Of a stretch of 64,000 nucleotides of DNA, positions 42,081-51,359 are shown one piece after another. Below the pieces are notes generated by a model, which saw nothing but the letters and a program-made list of their open reading frames with translations, had not been told where the DNA came from and made no database searches. Each line of letters starts with the position of its first letter. Position 1 is the stretch's first letter. This stretch comes from Hydractinia symbiolongicarpus (Eukaryota > Cnidaria > Hydrozoa > Anthoathecata > Hydractiniidae). A program made the position numbers and the translations under genes. Location of the stretch: assembly GCF_029227915.1 (NCBI RefSeq), contig NC_079879.1:9548001-9612000 (forward strand), in the 5' to 3' direction.

Positions 42081-42359
42081 AACCAAAACTGTATTTTTTC
42101 AGTTTCAGCAAAAAAAAGGAAATGATATTTAGTGATAAAATAGAGAATATAGGGGAAACATCCTTACCAAACTTGCCACACTTATCGCCTATACGGCGTG
42201 ACACACAAAAAAAGTTTGGTTAGTGTCCTGGTGGTATTATAACTAACGGGATACGCCTCTTACAGCATGTTCGCAGTAGTTTATGGATTTGTGGTCCATC
42301 GTTTTTTTGTTTATAAAAAAATCAGAATGTCCTTAGTCAAGTATTGGAAACAATTTTAA

Positions 42360-42730
42360 CAATCAAGATGAGAAAACTGATTTGTGGAATCAATTTTCTT
42401 ACATTTAAAGATGATGATTGCCCACCATTACAGAGGGTCACTACGGCTGGTTCTGAAGTTAGTATATCAGTCTCCACATGTTCACAGGTATTCATTACGG
42501 TGGATCTATTACTGTCAAAGATCAATATAGTGCTTATAAAACTGTTCCTAAAGGCTGGTAATTCTTTGTTAAGCTCTATTTGTTTATTAATGCTGGAAAT
42601 GAATCGAACTTCACTAATACTCAGACTTAATACTTTGCTAATGCACATCGAACTCAATAGCCATTTTACGCCGAAGACACCCTTTGACAAAGGGGAGTTT
42701 TTAAAAGATGTTTCTCATAAATTTCTCATA
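42360..42730 (+). other. Coding-like stretch with stops, family unknown
   Basis: A plus-strand frame reads GIHYGGSITVKDQYSAYKTV then PKGW, a stop, FFVKLYLFINAGNESNFTNT and, after another stop, YFANAHRTQ (42488-42665). Just upstream is SIGNNFNNQDEKTDLWNQFS (42343-42402). It looks like decayed coding sequence rather than random DNA. Long open frames also exist here on both strands (42344-42775 and 42337-42690) but are less protein-like. Confidence 0.3.
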
Positions 42731-43024
42731 AATTCGCGAAATTTATTATTGTCAATTAGAGTAAAATTCTATTAAAGTACATCGTCAAGCCATGTTATAC
42801 AAGTCATTATTAAAAAAGATAATGGTTTTGATGTATGGAATTTAGTCGACGTGTTTTTTACTAGGTGTTTTAAGTTACGTAATTTTTAGATTCTTATATT
42901 TTACATAAATTATATTCCTACCTAAACGACAAAATAACTTTTCGGTGTTTACATCAAGAAAGTAATCAAATGACTTTTAACTTGCTAACAAGCCACAAAT
43001 TATTTATGAAACAGTACAACAATG

Positions 43025-44074
43025 TTAATGAACACTTTTCGTGCGATTTACAGTTTGAAAGTATTTATCTGGCGTGTACCCAAAGGCTTCAAAATCGTCT
43101 TTGTATACTTCGTATAATTCTCGTCTAACTTCTAAAGGTATTTCTAAAAAGTTTTTAAGTGCTGAAGAGCTCGCCTTTTCTGTATAGTTATCAAGTGCTT
43201 TCGATGGAAATTCAAATTTACCATTTAAACCTGTTTCAGTTAACACATTATTTGCGTCTTTTATCAAAGTTTCCATTTTGCCGATATAGTCATATTTCAT
43301 TGAACAAGGTACGCATATTTTTGTCATGATTTGCCAATGCTCGTCCAATGATTTGTAGCCACCTGATTGGTAGGATTTTGTTATGAATTTTAGAAATTCG
43401 ACAAAAGTGACATTCTCTCCTTTTTTATACTGTATTTCTGATAAGTTGGAACGAAACATTTTTAAAATACGAGATCCGTAAACTTTTTGATGATAATCAC
43501 TAAATGGTTTGTTCAATTTATTACGGTAAGCGGAATAAAGTCTTTCAAATGGATGTCGAACAAACATAAAAGAATAATGTGAACCTCTTTTCCATAACTT
43601 TTCGTGTTCTGTCATACCAACAAAAGTTTTGTATTTCAATGTGTGTATTTTGTCTTTTGACTCTATGGAAAATAAGTTCTTCATTTGTCCTTCAAATACC
43701 TGAAACATTCTCTTCCAGTTTGTGCAAGCAACTTTTGGCACTGTGCAGTAAAGTAATCCTTGTTTATCACTAATTAATATCTGTCTTTCTTCAGGATGAC
43801 TAGATTCCCAAGTTGATCTAGATTTATTAGATCGGCAGAAATTTCTTAATCGTTGTTTTCTTTCCTCTTGTGTTTCTTCAATAATTCGAGGTTTCTTGTT
43901 GATGTCAGGCTCGTTTTTTAGATTAACAAACTGATTAAAGAGAATGTTACTACTAGTTTTTGTGTAGTAATGTCCCTTTCCTCCATTGTGTTTGGTCCAT
44001 ATGATTTCAATGAAGAAAACTACTAAAACAAAACACAACAAAATCAACAATATTTCCACGTTGAGTTTTTTCAT
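43025..44074 (-). CDS. Carbohydrate sulfotransferase (CHST8-14 / sulfotransfer family 2 type)
   Basis: Golgi type II membrane enzyme that transfers sulfate from PAPS to a sugar, typically GalNAc of chondroitin/dermatan or N-glycans. Single-exon ORF of 349 aa; ATG ends at 44074. Residues 5-26 form a signal anchor after a short cytosolic KK. A stem follows up to about residue 100. The 5'-phosphosulfate binding loop is CTVPKVACTNWKRM (110-123) and the 3'-phosphate loop is FVRHPFERLYSAYRNKL (171-187). Both are hallmarks of the HNK-1/C4ST/D4ST group. The LDEHW motif near residue 242 and YIGKMETL near 264 are also typical of this group. Several N-glycosylation sites occur (for example NLS, NVT, NRT). 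Length fits the family. The acceptor sugar cannot be told from sequence alone. Confidence 0.93.
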   Translation of the reverse strand: MKKLNVEILLILLCFVLVVFFIEIIWTKHNGGKGHYYTKTSSNILFNQFVNLKNEPDINKKPRIIEETQEERKQRLRNFCRSNKSRSTWESSHPEERQILISDKQGLLYCTVPKVACTNWKRMFQVFEGQMKNLFSIESKDKIHTLKYKTFVGMTEHEKLWKRGSHYSFMFVRHPFERLYSAYRNKLNKPFSDYHQKVYGSRILKMFRSNLSEIQYKKGENVTFVEFLKFITKSYQSGGYKSLDEHWQIMTKICVPCSMKYDYIGKMETLIKDANNVLTETGLNGKFEFPSKALDNYTEKASSSALKNFLEIPLEVRRELYEVYKDDFEAFGYTPDKYFQTVNRTKSVH

Positions 44075-44949
44075 GCTTTTGTTTTGAATATATTGAACAG
44101 GTTTTAAAGCAATGCAAAATATGTTATCTTCCCTCCTCTAAACAAAAATTGAACGAAAGAAAAAACTTGTTATTTTCCGTCCCCAATTGATAAGTATTTA
44201 TGTACAGGATAGACATTTTAGAAAATAATCAATTCTGTTATTATTATATAGCCTGAGATATTGCATAATGATTACCGATTAATGAGGTACATAAATTAAT
44301 TTTAGGAAGAAAGTAAATGGAGATGAAATCTAACACTGTTGTTTTGCAAATCGGCAACAATTAGGGTGTCGACAGCACAGGAAATAATTAAAATGTTTTT
44401 AAATGAAAAAACTTAAATCTCCTACTTTATAAAATGACTTTGTGGTGAAAAGGTAACCCACGCTTATGCGAGTAAAGAATCCTGTATCTAAACGTATGAA
44501 GAAAAATTAAATAAGTCAACATCAGTCAAAACTCTGTCTCTGTTTATTAAAGGATACGTTTGTGTCGATCAAAAAATCTAATGAAGTGTGACATAAGATG
44601 AAACAAGTTGAAGAAAGTGATAGAAAAATGAGAAGAGTTAATAAAAAGCTTAAAATTTGCTCAAATCTAATGTAGTTGCAGAACCAGCAAAAGCGTCCAC
44701 TGATTTGATTTTGGTAAATCAATAAATGTTAAAGTAACAGGTCTCGATTATTCAGTCGTTAAGTCAGGATATTGACAAATATTTGGCACCTGATAACTTG
44801 AGAGAAGAAGTCTTTGGTCATGATGGTTATTACGAAGCTTTTTATGTTTAAGGTAGTATTAAAGGTTGTCCAACGTTTTCTTAACCTGGTTCCCAGGGCA
44901 TTTTGAATTTGACTCCGTAATAACGGCTCAGGAGCCACGAGACCCTGTT
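44075..44949. other. Intergenic, upstream flank of the sulfotransferase
   Basis: AT-rich, nothing recognised. Confidence 0.4.
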
Positions 44950-46407
44950 GTTGTGCCCCAATTTGTAATAATTGCCATAATTTGTAATACCTGCCCCAAT
45001 TTGTAATACCTGCCCTATTTTGTAATACCTGCCCCAATTTGTAATACCCAATTTGTAATACCTGCCCCAATTTGTAATACCTGCCCCACTTTGTAATACC
45101 TGCCCCAATTTGTAATACTTGCCTCAATTTGTAATAACACCTTGCCCCAATTTGTAATTATAGAGTTGCCCCAATTTGTTATAACTCAAAGCTGCCCCAA
45201 TTTGTAATGAGACCTTGCCCCAATTTGTAATAATTTCTTTTCTCGAAAAAAGTTTTATTTGAAAAATCCATTGTAAAACTTAGGGACCAGTCAGAAAATA
45301 AACATTCAAATTTTCTCAAATCTTGGAAAAGCATTGTAGAATCGAAAAGTATAGTATTTTAATAACTTTACCCGGTCACAAAGAGTCATATGTGAAAGAT
45401 TCTATGCTGAAGACATTGCTGATTTTAATTTAAAAATAAAAAATAAAAATAATGTCAAAGAGAAAGGAAAAGGCACATCTAAGCACCAGCTTCGTAAAAC
45501 TTTTCTCATTCCTCTCACGCAGTAAGATCGATTGTAAAGTATGTCCCACCAAGAGTTTTACGTTGCTTACAATCCAGTCGGTGATGAAAATTATCCGTTT
45601 TCAGCTATATCCTATGCACCACAAGAATAAGGTATTTATCTTCAACCAAAATATGTTAGAAAAGTTGTTATCAATCACGCACGGATTAACGACGTTGACG
45701 TAGATGGCTGATAATTAGAACTTTGTTTGATGAGGGCGATGGTAGCGAAGAGGTGTTCGATGAAAATGGATTGGTTGATGAGGAAGATGATAGCGAAGAG
45801 GTTCCAAATATTTTCTTCGGAGATGGTTAAAAATCAAATACCACCTTCAATGACGATCAGAGCTAAACATTTGATTGATGTCACTGGTGAAAGATGCAGT
45901 GGTATTTCACTGCATTTAAAACAAATTCTATTGAACGACCATAACCGGCTACGGAAATGCAGAACAGATAGATTGATAAGATGGAATCAAACCGTGTTCG
46001 CGTTGCAAGCCTTAACGTATGAATGGTACGCAATCTTGCTTAACATATTGCTAAAAAAAAATTGATTGAACATTTTTATGGTTGTATATATTTTGGTATT
46101 TGTTTATTTTTTTTTTTTTTTTTAAAAAAAAGAAAGTTCTGTTTATTTTTAACCATTTTTCGGTTATTATACCTTTCACTGCGCGTGTGCTACATTAATA
46201 AAAATTCTTGGCAGATAGTGTTTCCTGTCAATTCGGCTAGCTAAAACAGCGGGAAAGTAATTATAGTATTTTTCATGTTATTATAAAGTGGGGCAACTCT
46301 ATTTGTTACAAATTCGGAAAAGGTGTTATTACAAATTGAGGTAAAGTTTATTACAAAATGGAGCAGGTATTACAAATTGGGGCATTTATTACAATTTGGG
46401 GCACAAC
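44950..46407. mobile_element. Terminal-inverted-repeat element with subterminal 19-bp arrays and an OTU-domain relic
   Basis: The left end is GTTGTGCCCCAATTTGTAAT and the right end is its inverse, ATTACAATTTGGGGCACAAC. The left arm (44950-45235) is an array of about 12 units of CCTGCCCCAATTTGTAATA. The right arm (46275-46407) holds several inverted units. The interior plus strand reads SHQEFYVAYNPVGDENYPFS then AISYAPQE, a stop, GIYLQPKYVRKVVINHARIN and DVDVDG (45558-45707), resembling the GDGNCxFxAL region of OTU-type cysteine proteases found in some DNA elements. The catalytic Cys position is Tyr, and a Glu replaces Gly. An acidic frame follows (GSEEVFDENGLVDEEDDSEE, about 45742-45801). No transposase is recognised. 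The termini are clear; family unknown. Confidence 0.7.
45558..45720 (+). pseudogene. OTU-like cysteine protease relic inside the TIR element
   Basis: NPVGDENYPFSAISYA corresponds to the NPxGDGNCxFxAxS motif of OTU domains, and YVRKVVINHARIN to the following helix (RKEIVxYL-type). In-frame TAA after APQE and TGA-TAA after DVDVDG. The Cys nucleophile is replaced, so it is inactive. Confidence 0.5.
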
Positions 46408-47150
46408 ATCTGTGGATGAGGTTGACCCTCTCCCCATTTGTTGGTATTTTAAATATAACTTATCACAAAACTACTTTTGCAGAGATGTTTTGAAAGTCAT
46501 TCATCTTATTGTTCAACCTCGTCCCCGGGGGCCTTTGCCTTTTCGACATCGAGACCGGCAACAAACCCTGGAGACGAGGATGCTCATCGTTGTCAGCGGT
46601 AAAGCAGTACTATATTGCGATATAAAACCTCAACAACTGAGTTTCGATGTGTTCTGCCATGCTGCTGCTTTTGAATACACTCCAAATCGTTTTGTCTTGC
46701 GTTTGTGGAACATACACGCTTAACAATGATACAAAAACTTAAAAGAGACATAGCAATCGTTGGAAGTCCTTTCAAACCAATAAGGCCTTACTAATGAATT
46801 GTCAATATTTTACCAACATCTGCTTTCGAAATTAGCTGGTCAGTAAAAATCTTCTTCTTATCCAAAAAAAACACTCAAGATTCAGCTGCAGTTGTTAGAC
46901 ACGAGGAAAAACAAATTGTCCGAATAGGCGACGGTTTATAAAAATATATGACGGAAATAAAAGTCAATGTTGTTTTTCAGTGTTATCTTAGCATGGGCGT
47001 TTATTATTGCGTAAGTAATATGGAGAAAAAGGGTGCGAAGAAAAAAAAGTTTGGCCGAACGAAAAGAATGTTTTTAGACCTTGATTTTTTTAATCATTTT
47101 TTAATTTTCAACACCATAGATTTAGTTATCTGTGACACATGCTTTCACTT
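46408..47150. other. Intergenic with a short foldback repeat
   Basis: Contains the foldback at 46518-46579. Open frames (46593-46775 and 46948-47154) have no family resemblance. Confidence 0.4.
46518..46579. repeat. Short foldback repeat, CTCGTCCCC family
   Basis: CCTCGTCCCCGGGGGCCTTTG...CAAACCCTGGAGACGAGG: a 62-bp relative of the complete copy at 28376-28485. Confidence 0.6.
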
Positions 47151-47193
47151 CTAGTCCTCCATCGTCAACAACACGTTGACGATGGAGGACTAG
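47151..47193. repeat. Perfect hairpin, 19-bp arms, 5-nt loop
   Basis: CTAGTCCTCCATCGTCAAC, loop AACAC, then the exact inverse GTTGACGATGGAGGACTAG. GC content of the stem is well above the surroundings. No longer inverted repeat surrounds it. Confidence 0.95.
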
Positions 47194-47722
47194 ACTCTGC
47201 TGTTGAAGATTTTGAAATTGGCTGCAATACAACTTGTTTTTTCTACTCGCCTTTATCCAGCATTATGTTTTATGCGCCAATAAAAGAAAAGTTAACTGTC
47301 AAAACGTTTTCCCGCCAAGAGTTATTGTGATTAACCACTGAGATTGAAGAATTTAAGCGTAAATTTTCTTTCACCTTCCGAAGTTGTTTGGGTCCATAGG
47401 TTTTACGAGATAAGACATGGTAAGACACTTTTAGCAAAAAAAAAGAACTTTCAAAACCATATTTATAGCTGACACTTTAGTCCAAAACCCAGTCAATTTT
47501 TCAAAAACCATTTTTGTAACTAATATTCAGTGTAGCTAAGTTAAAAAGTAGCTTCTCATCGGGTGAGAAAAGGTTTTGTTAAAAATCTCTCATCTCGCTC
47601 GCTCAAACTTTGCATCGAATTTATATGAGCTTTGTTATTAATTCGATTTTCCACAGTTCAACTACGCTAAGATTTTAATGCGAATTTAAAATAATACACC
47701 TACGTATTTATAAAAATAGTGT

Positions 47723-48172
47723 ACCGTAAATGCTCCATAAAGTACCTTGGGCGCTTATTTGAGTGGGCGTTTATTTAAAAGGGGCGGTAAATCGAGAGGG
47801 GCGCTTATAAAAAATAAAATATAAAAACACAAGATGTGTAGCAGGTGTAAATAATATCTCCCTGGGCGTAAATTTTTATGGATAAATTTTGTCTACGTCA
47901 ACGAAATAATAACGCACTGCTTAAACGAAAAGATAGACACAAAAATTTGAAATGAAATTTTATGTTGTACATGAAATTAGGAACAAAGCTATTTTTGAGT
48001 AAAAGATCGTTTTTCTGACTTCAAAAATACTTGAAAAAACACCCCCTTTGGGTCCAACAAAATATTCAAATAACCGCCCCCTGGGTGCTTTCTCAAAAGA
48101 GGCGCTTATAAAACAATTGCAAAAAGGATGTGCGCTTATTTGAGAGTCGGCGCTCAATCGAGGATTTACGGT
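47723..48172. mobile_element. MITE with ACCGTAAAT ends
   Basis: The left end is ACCGTAAATGCTCCATAAAG and the right end is its inverse-related CGCTCAATCGAGGATTTACG then GT. GCGCTTAT and GGCGCTT words repeat in both arms (GGGCGCTTATTTGAGTGGGCG at the left, GTGCGCTTATTTGAGAGTCGG at the right). 450 bp, no coding frame. A single related end occurs near 52270 (ACCGTAAATAATCGAATAAA). Confidence 0.8.
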
Positions 48173-48301
48173 TTTTTTAAATCGAATCATTTTAAAAATA
48201 CGTTAAACACTTGAGCTGTCCACATCTCCTTGAGTTATATTATCTGTGAAGATTCGATCTGCCTATAATAGTTGTGAAAATAAAACGTATTTAAATAGAC
48301 A

Positions 48302-49547
48302 TTACATCATTCCGCCACCTCCTCCCCGGGAATGTTCTTGATTTAATCGATTTGTATACGTTTGTGAAACAAGGTTCCAGGCTTCCATATAACGATCCAT
48401 ACACATTGCCACGCATTTCTAAAACCAAGTACACTAGAAACTACAGAACATTAACTTCCATTTTTTTGGAGAAAGAACTTTGTAAGACAGGACTGGTCAA
48501 TGCGATAACAGAGCTACCGACAATATAATATCGACTGGAATGTCTACCAGGATCTAATGTCTTCCTATTATTTTCCTTATTTCATACCCTTTTTTAGATG
48601 CTTTTTTTATGATAAACAGAAAGAACGGCACTGAACAGTGAAGTATTACCAATCAGGATTGTCTATTCACTGCCGTACTATAAGATGCCATTGATATATT
48701 AGTTATAAGTGTATCCTACATACAAATTTTCAGAAAATTCCGTAAACCTCTTTGACTTATCTTTTTTATTTTAAAGGTTTGTGAATTCCCCGATTTTCTC
48801 CTAATTTTCCTGCTAAGGCAAACGCCACACAAGTCAAAACATCACAACTGGCACAAATTTTTAGGAAAAGCTACACCAACCTGCTCAGAGCTGTCTAAGC
48901 TTGTTCCTGGTTTATACACACATTTCTTGAAACATTTATCCGACATTTTCTAAATATACAAAAATGGTACCAAAATAGTAAAGGCAAAACAACAGTATAA
49001 TTTATTAGGCAGGCATGATGCTTCTCATTACCTGTGCTGGATTTGCTTACAAAATTAAATAATATATATGGGAATAAATATTTTCTCAAACCTTAATAAA
49101 ATTTCTCCTAATAATTTAATAGTCAATAGTTACTTGTATTTGGTTAAAACTCTGTAACCCTAACCCCAAACCTGGGCAGCGCTAATTAGAGCTGGTCATT
49201 TATAAATATTGTTTGGAAATAACACACTTGTTATTGAGACAGGGACACTTAAAAAGAAGACTTATAGAAAAATGTAGCACATAATTCAAAAGATATCCAT
49301 CTTCATGTTACTCTTGTGGAGTAGTCACAAGAGTGTAATTTCGCTTTATTATACTAATTTTTGCATATTTTTTTAGATTTTGTGTGCACCAGAACTTTCT
49401 ACAAATGAGACTTACAGAAAGTAATTCTTGAGCATTAGCAACAGCAATCTGTTGTTTGACTGTCTCCATCACCATTGCATTGTTATTTTGTGGCTTTGAA
49501 CCACCAGAAAATGAGTCAAGGGATGAACCGAAATCCAGGCCTGACAT
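48302..49547 (-). CDS. TIMM13: Mitochondrial intermembrane-space chaperone Tim13 (three exons)
   Basis: Small Tim chaperone that, in a hexamer with Tim8, carries hydrophobic precursors across the mitochondrial intermembrane space. Exon 1 is 49416-49547 (ATG ends at 49547), exon 2 is 48881-48949, exon 3 is 48302-48418; all junctions are phase 0. Donors are GTAAGT and GTTGGT, and acceptors TTTAG and TTTTAG. The joined protein is 105 aa. It starts [20 protein letters not shown], then has [18 protein letters not shown], the first CX3C ([15 protein letters not shown]), SLDSSEQ, the second CX3C ([20 protein letters not shown]), YTNRL, and ends RGGGGGMM. The twin CX3C spacing and the [14 protein letters not shown] helix identify Tim13 rather than Tim8, 9 or 10. 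Length is close to the animal protein. Intron 2 (48419-48880) and intron 1 (48950-49415) contain nothing recognised. Confidence 0.95.
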
Positions 49548-49679
49548 CGTGTATTCGCTTTTCTATATATATAGAAATATAGATTGAAAACAAAATATCA
49601 AGAATAAGCCGTACACGTTACAGAACATAAAAATAGTCTTTAATTAATTTCTGGCTAATGTTTGTCTAAACTACATAAA

Positions 49680-50282
49680 TTACTTTTCCTTTGGATTGTC
49701 TAAATTATGGCAACATTTTGTCATACCAGGTTGACAAATGCTGCAGGAAAAAATTTTATTGTCTGTCTTGTTATCTATATTATTTGATGGTACTATTTTA
49801 CACGTTTTGGCCAAATTCTTGACATTAATGACGGAATCAAAATAAAGGACGACTAGAAGTGTGTACTTGCATGATTGTTTATATTTTTTCAAAAATATTG
49901 GATAAATTTATGTCATTTGCAAAATTTGATACTTGTGAATTTTTTTTACAAGCAATCTTCTGCCAATATTAATACCGACAAAATTTACTGTTTCAAAAGG
50001 CGAGAGATAGGCCCACATAAACACAAACATTTAGAAAAAAGGTCTTCTTTTACAACAGTGTTTATAAATGGAATATAATTTGTACCTATCGTCCTCAAAG
50101 TTTACTTTTCCCACCATAGGACTTTCCAAAAATGCTTCTGTATTTAAGAATATGTTGTAAATACATCTCCAACTACAAGGGCATGACTTCCAATATGGAG
50201 ACATTTCTGTTATTTTTGTATATGTTAAGCCTTGCAGAGTTGGCAAGAAAGGGGTTGGTAGTATCCTAATTTTGTTAGACAT
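49680..50282 (-). CDS. Possible two-exon gene for a small Cys-rich protein
   Basis: Two minus-strand blocks look coding. The upstream one begins with ATG (ends at 50282): MSNKIRILPTPFLPTLQGLT, YTKITEMSPYWKSCPCSWR. The downstream one (about 49852-49680) follows a TTCTAG acceptor: VLYFDSVINVKNLAKTCKIV, then NKIFSCSICQPGMTKCC and a stop after NPKEK. A donor at the T|GTATTT of CSWRC (about 50167) would join them in phase as SWR-F-VLYFDSV. The open frame of the first block continues to 50031, so other donors are possible. I do not recognise the family. It lies just upstream of TIMM13 on the same strand. Confidence 0.35.
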
Positions 50283-50289
50283 GTGAGCA

Positions 50290-51069
50290 TTGAGTAATAC
50301 TGCAGTTGTATTGCAGGTACTGCATCATATATGCCTTAATTTAAATCTACCTGAAATATGTATTTATTTATCATATGAAAAGCAATAACTCTTTAAATTG
50401 TTGATTATGTCAAGCCATGCAAACAAAATGAAATGTGAGTCAAAATGAACAAGTTTTGAAAATATAAAAATAATTCCTTTTTGAAAATAAATTTTCTTGT
50501 AGGGCAGTCTTTTTCAGGAATATTTGAGTAGGTGTGCGATGATTCACATATGTAAATCAAGTAATTCGTGCGATGTAAAGCGCATGTGCAAAGAATGTTA
50601 CGCATACGACACAGTCTCTGAGGTTATTTTTTTGTTGCGCATTCATTTTGCAGTAGAAAAGTAGGGGGCCTTTTAAACCGTGAACCCCAAACACGATGAT
50701 CGAGCGTCTACTGGTATAGCGACTCTGTCAATCTTAACTTCCTTTTCTACATGTCCGAAATAGTATGCATGACTATACTGTCATTTTTATATTTATTGTT
50801 CACTTTTCAGGTCATCACAAGCAAATTGTTTTTAAGTTTAAAAAAATATTTATCCACATGGCTTAAAACCTCAAAAAAATTTACACTGCACGTGGGTTTT
50901 GTTTTTACAGGCATAAAAAAAAAATCCTTTAAATTCGGACTTGAAGAAATTGTCTACAATTAAATCCATGATAAAATGTCTATTCCGCCTGTAAGTGCAG
51001 TTTTGCAGACTTGCTTCATCCGTGCTCTGTCTACGTTCACCTCCGCATTAGTTAAGAGCCGCATGGCTG
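50290..51069. other. Intergenic, nothing firmly recognised
   Basis: Frames at 50405-50605 and 50751-50963 were inspected; neither has a recognisable domain or a credible start. Confidence 0.35.
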
Positions 51070-51350
51070 GATTTCTTGTGTAAGACCTGGTTACCAACGA
51101 CGAAGGGGCCAGGCAAAAGAGATTTATGTCTACGTACTTCTTTTAACTAAGTCAGGAGTCGGTGAATTAGCTAGGATGGTCAGGTTGGCTATGAAAAGGC
51201 TTGCTTGTGGATTAAAAGGACCAGGACTATTCAATAATTTCTAAGATCTAAAAGTGTCCGACCATGACGGAAATCTATCGGACGTTTTGTCTGACGAGTC
51301 TCCAAAAATTCTTTCGAGGGCTGCCATCGCACGCTACAAAATGGATTTTA
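51070..51350 (+). other. Coding-like tract without ATG, one stop
   Basis: One frame reads SCVRPGYQRRRGQAKEIYVY, LLLTKSGVGELARMVRLAMK, RLACGLKGPGLFNNF, a stop, then DLKVSDHDGNLSDVLSDESP and KILSRAAIARYKMDFKG. Composition is unlike the AT-rich noise around it. Family not recognised; perhaps a decayed element ORF. Confidence 0.3.
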
Positions 51351-51359
51351 AAGGTTGAT

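Noticed and set aside
42344-42775. 143-codon plus-strand ORF
   Set aside because: Starts at TTG, and a different plus frame over the same interval is more protein-like although interrupted.
44881-45127. Minus-strand ORFs of ILQIGAGITNWG-type text
   Set aside because: Translation of the 19-bp subterminal array of the TIR element.
44950-45235. CRISPR-like array
   Set aside because: The units are contiguous tandem repeats without unique spacers, in an animal genome.
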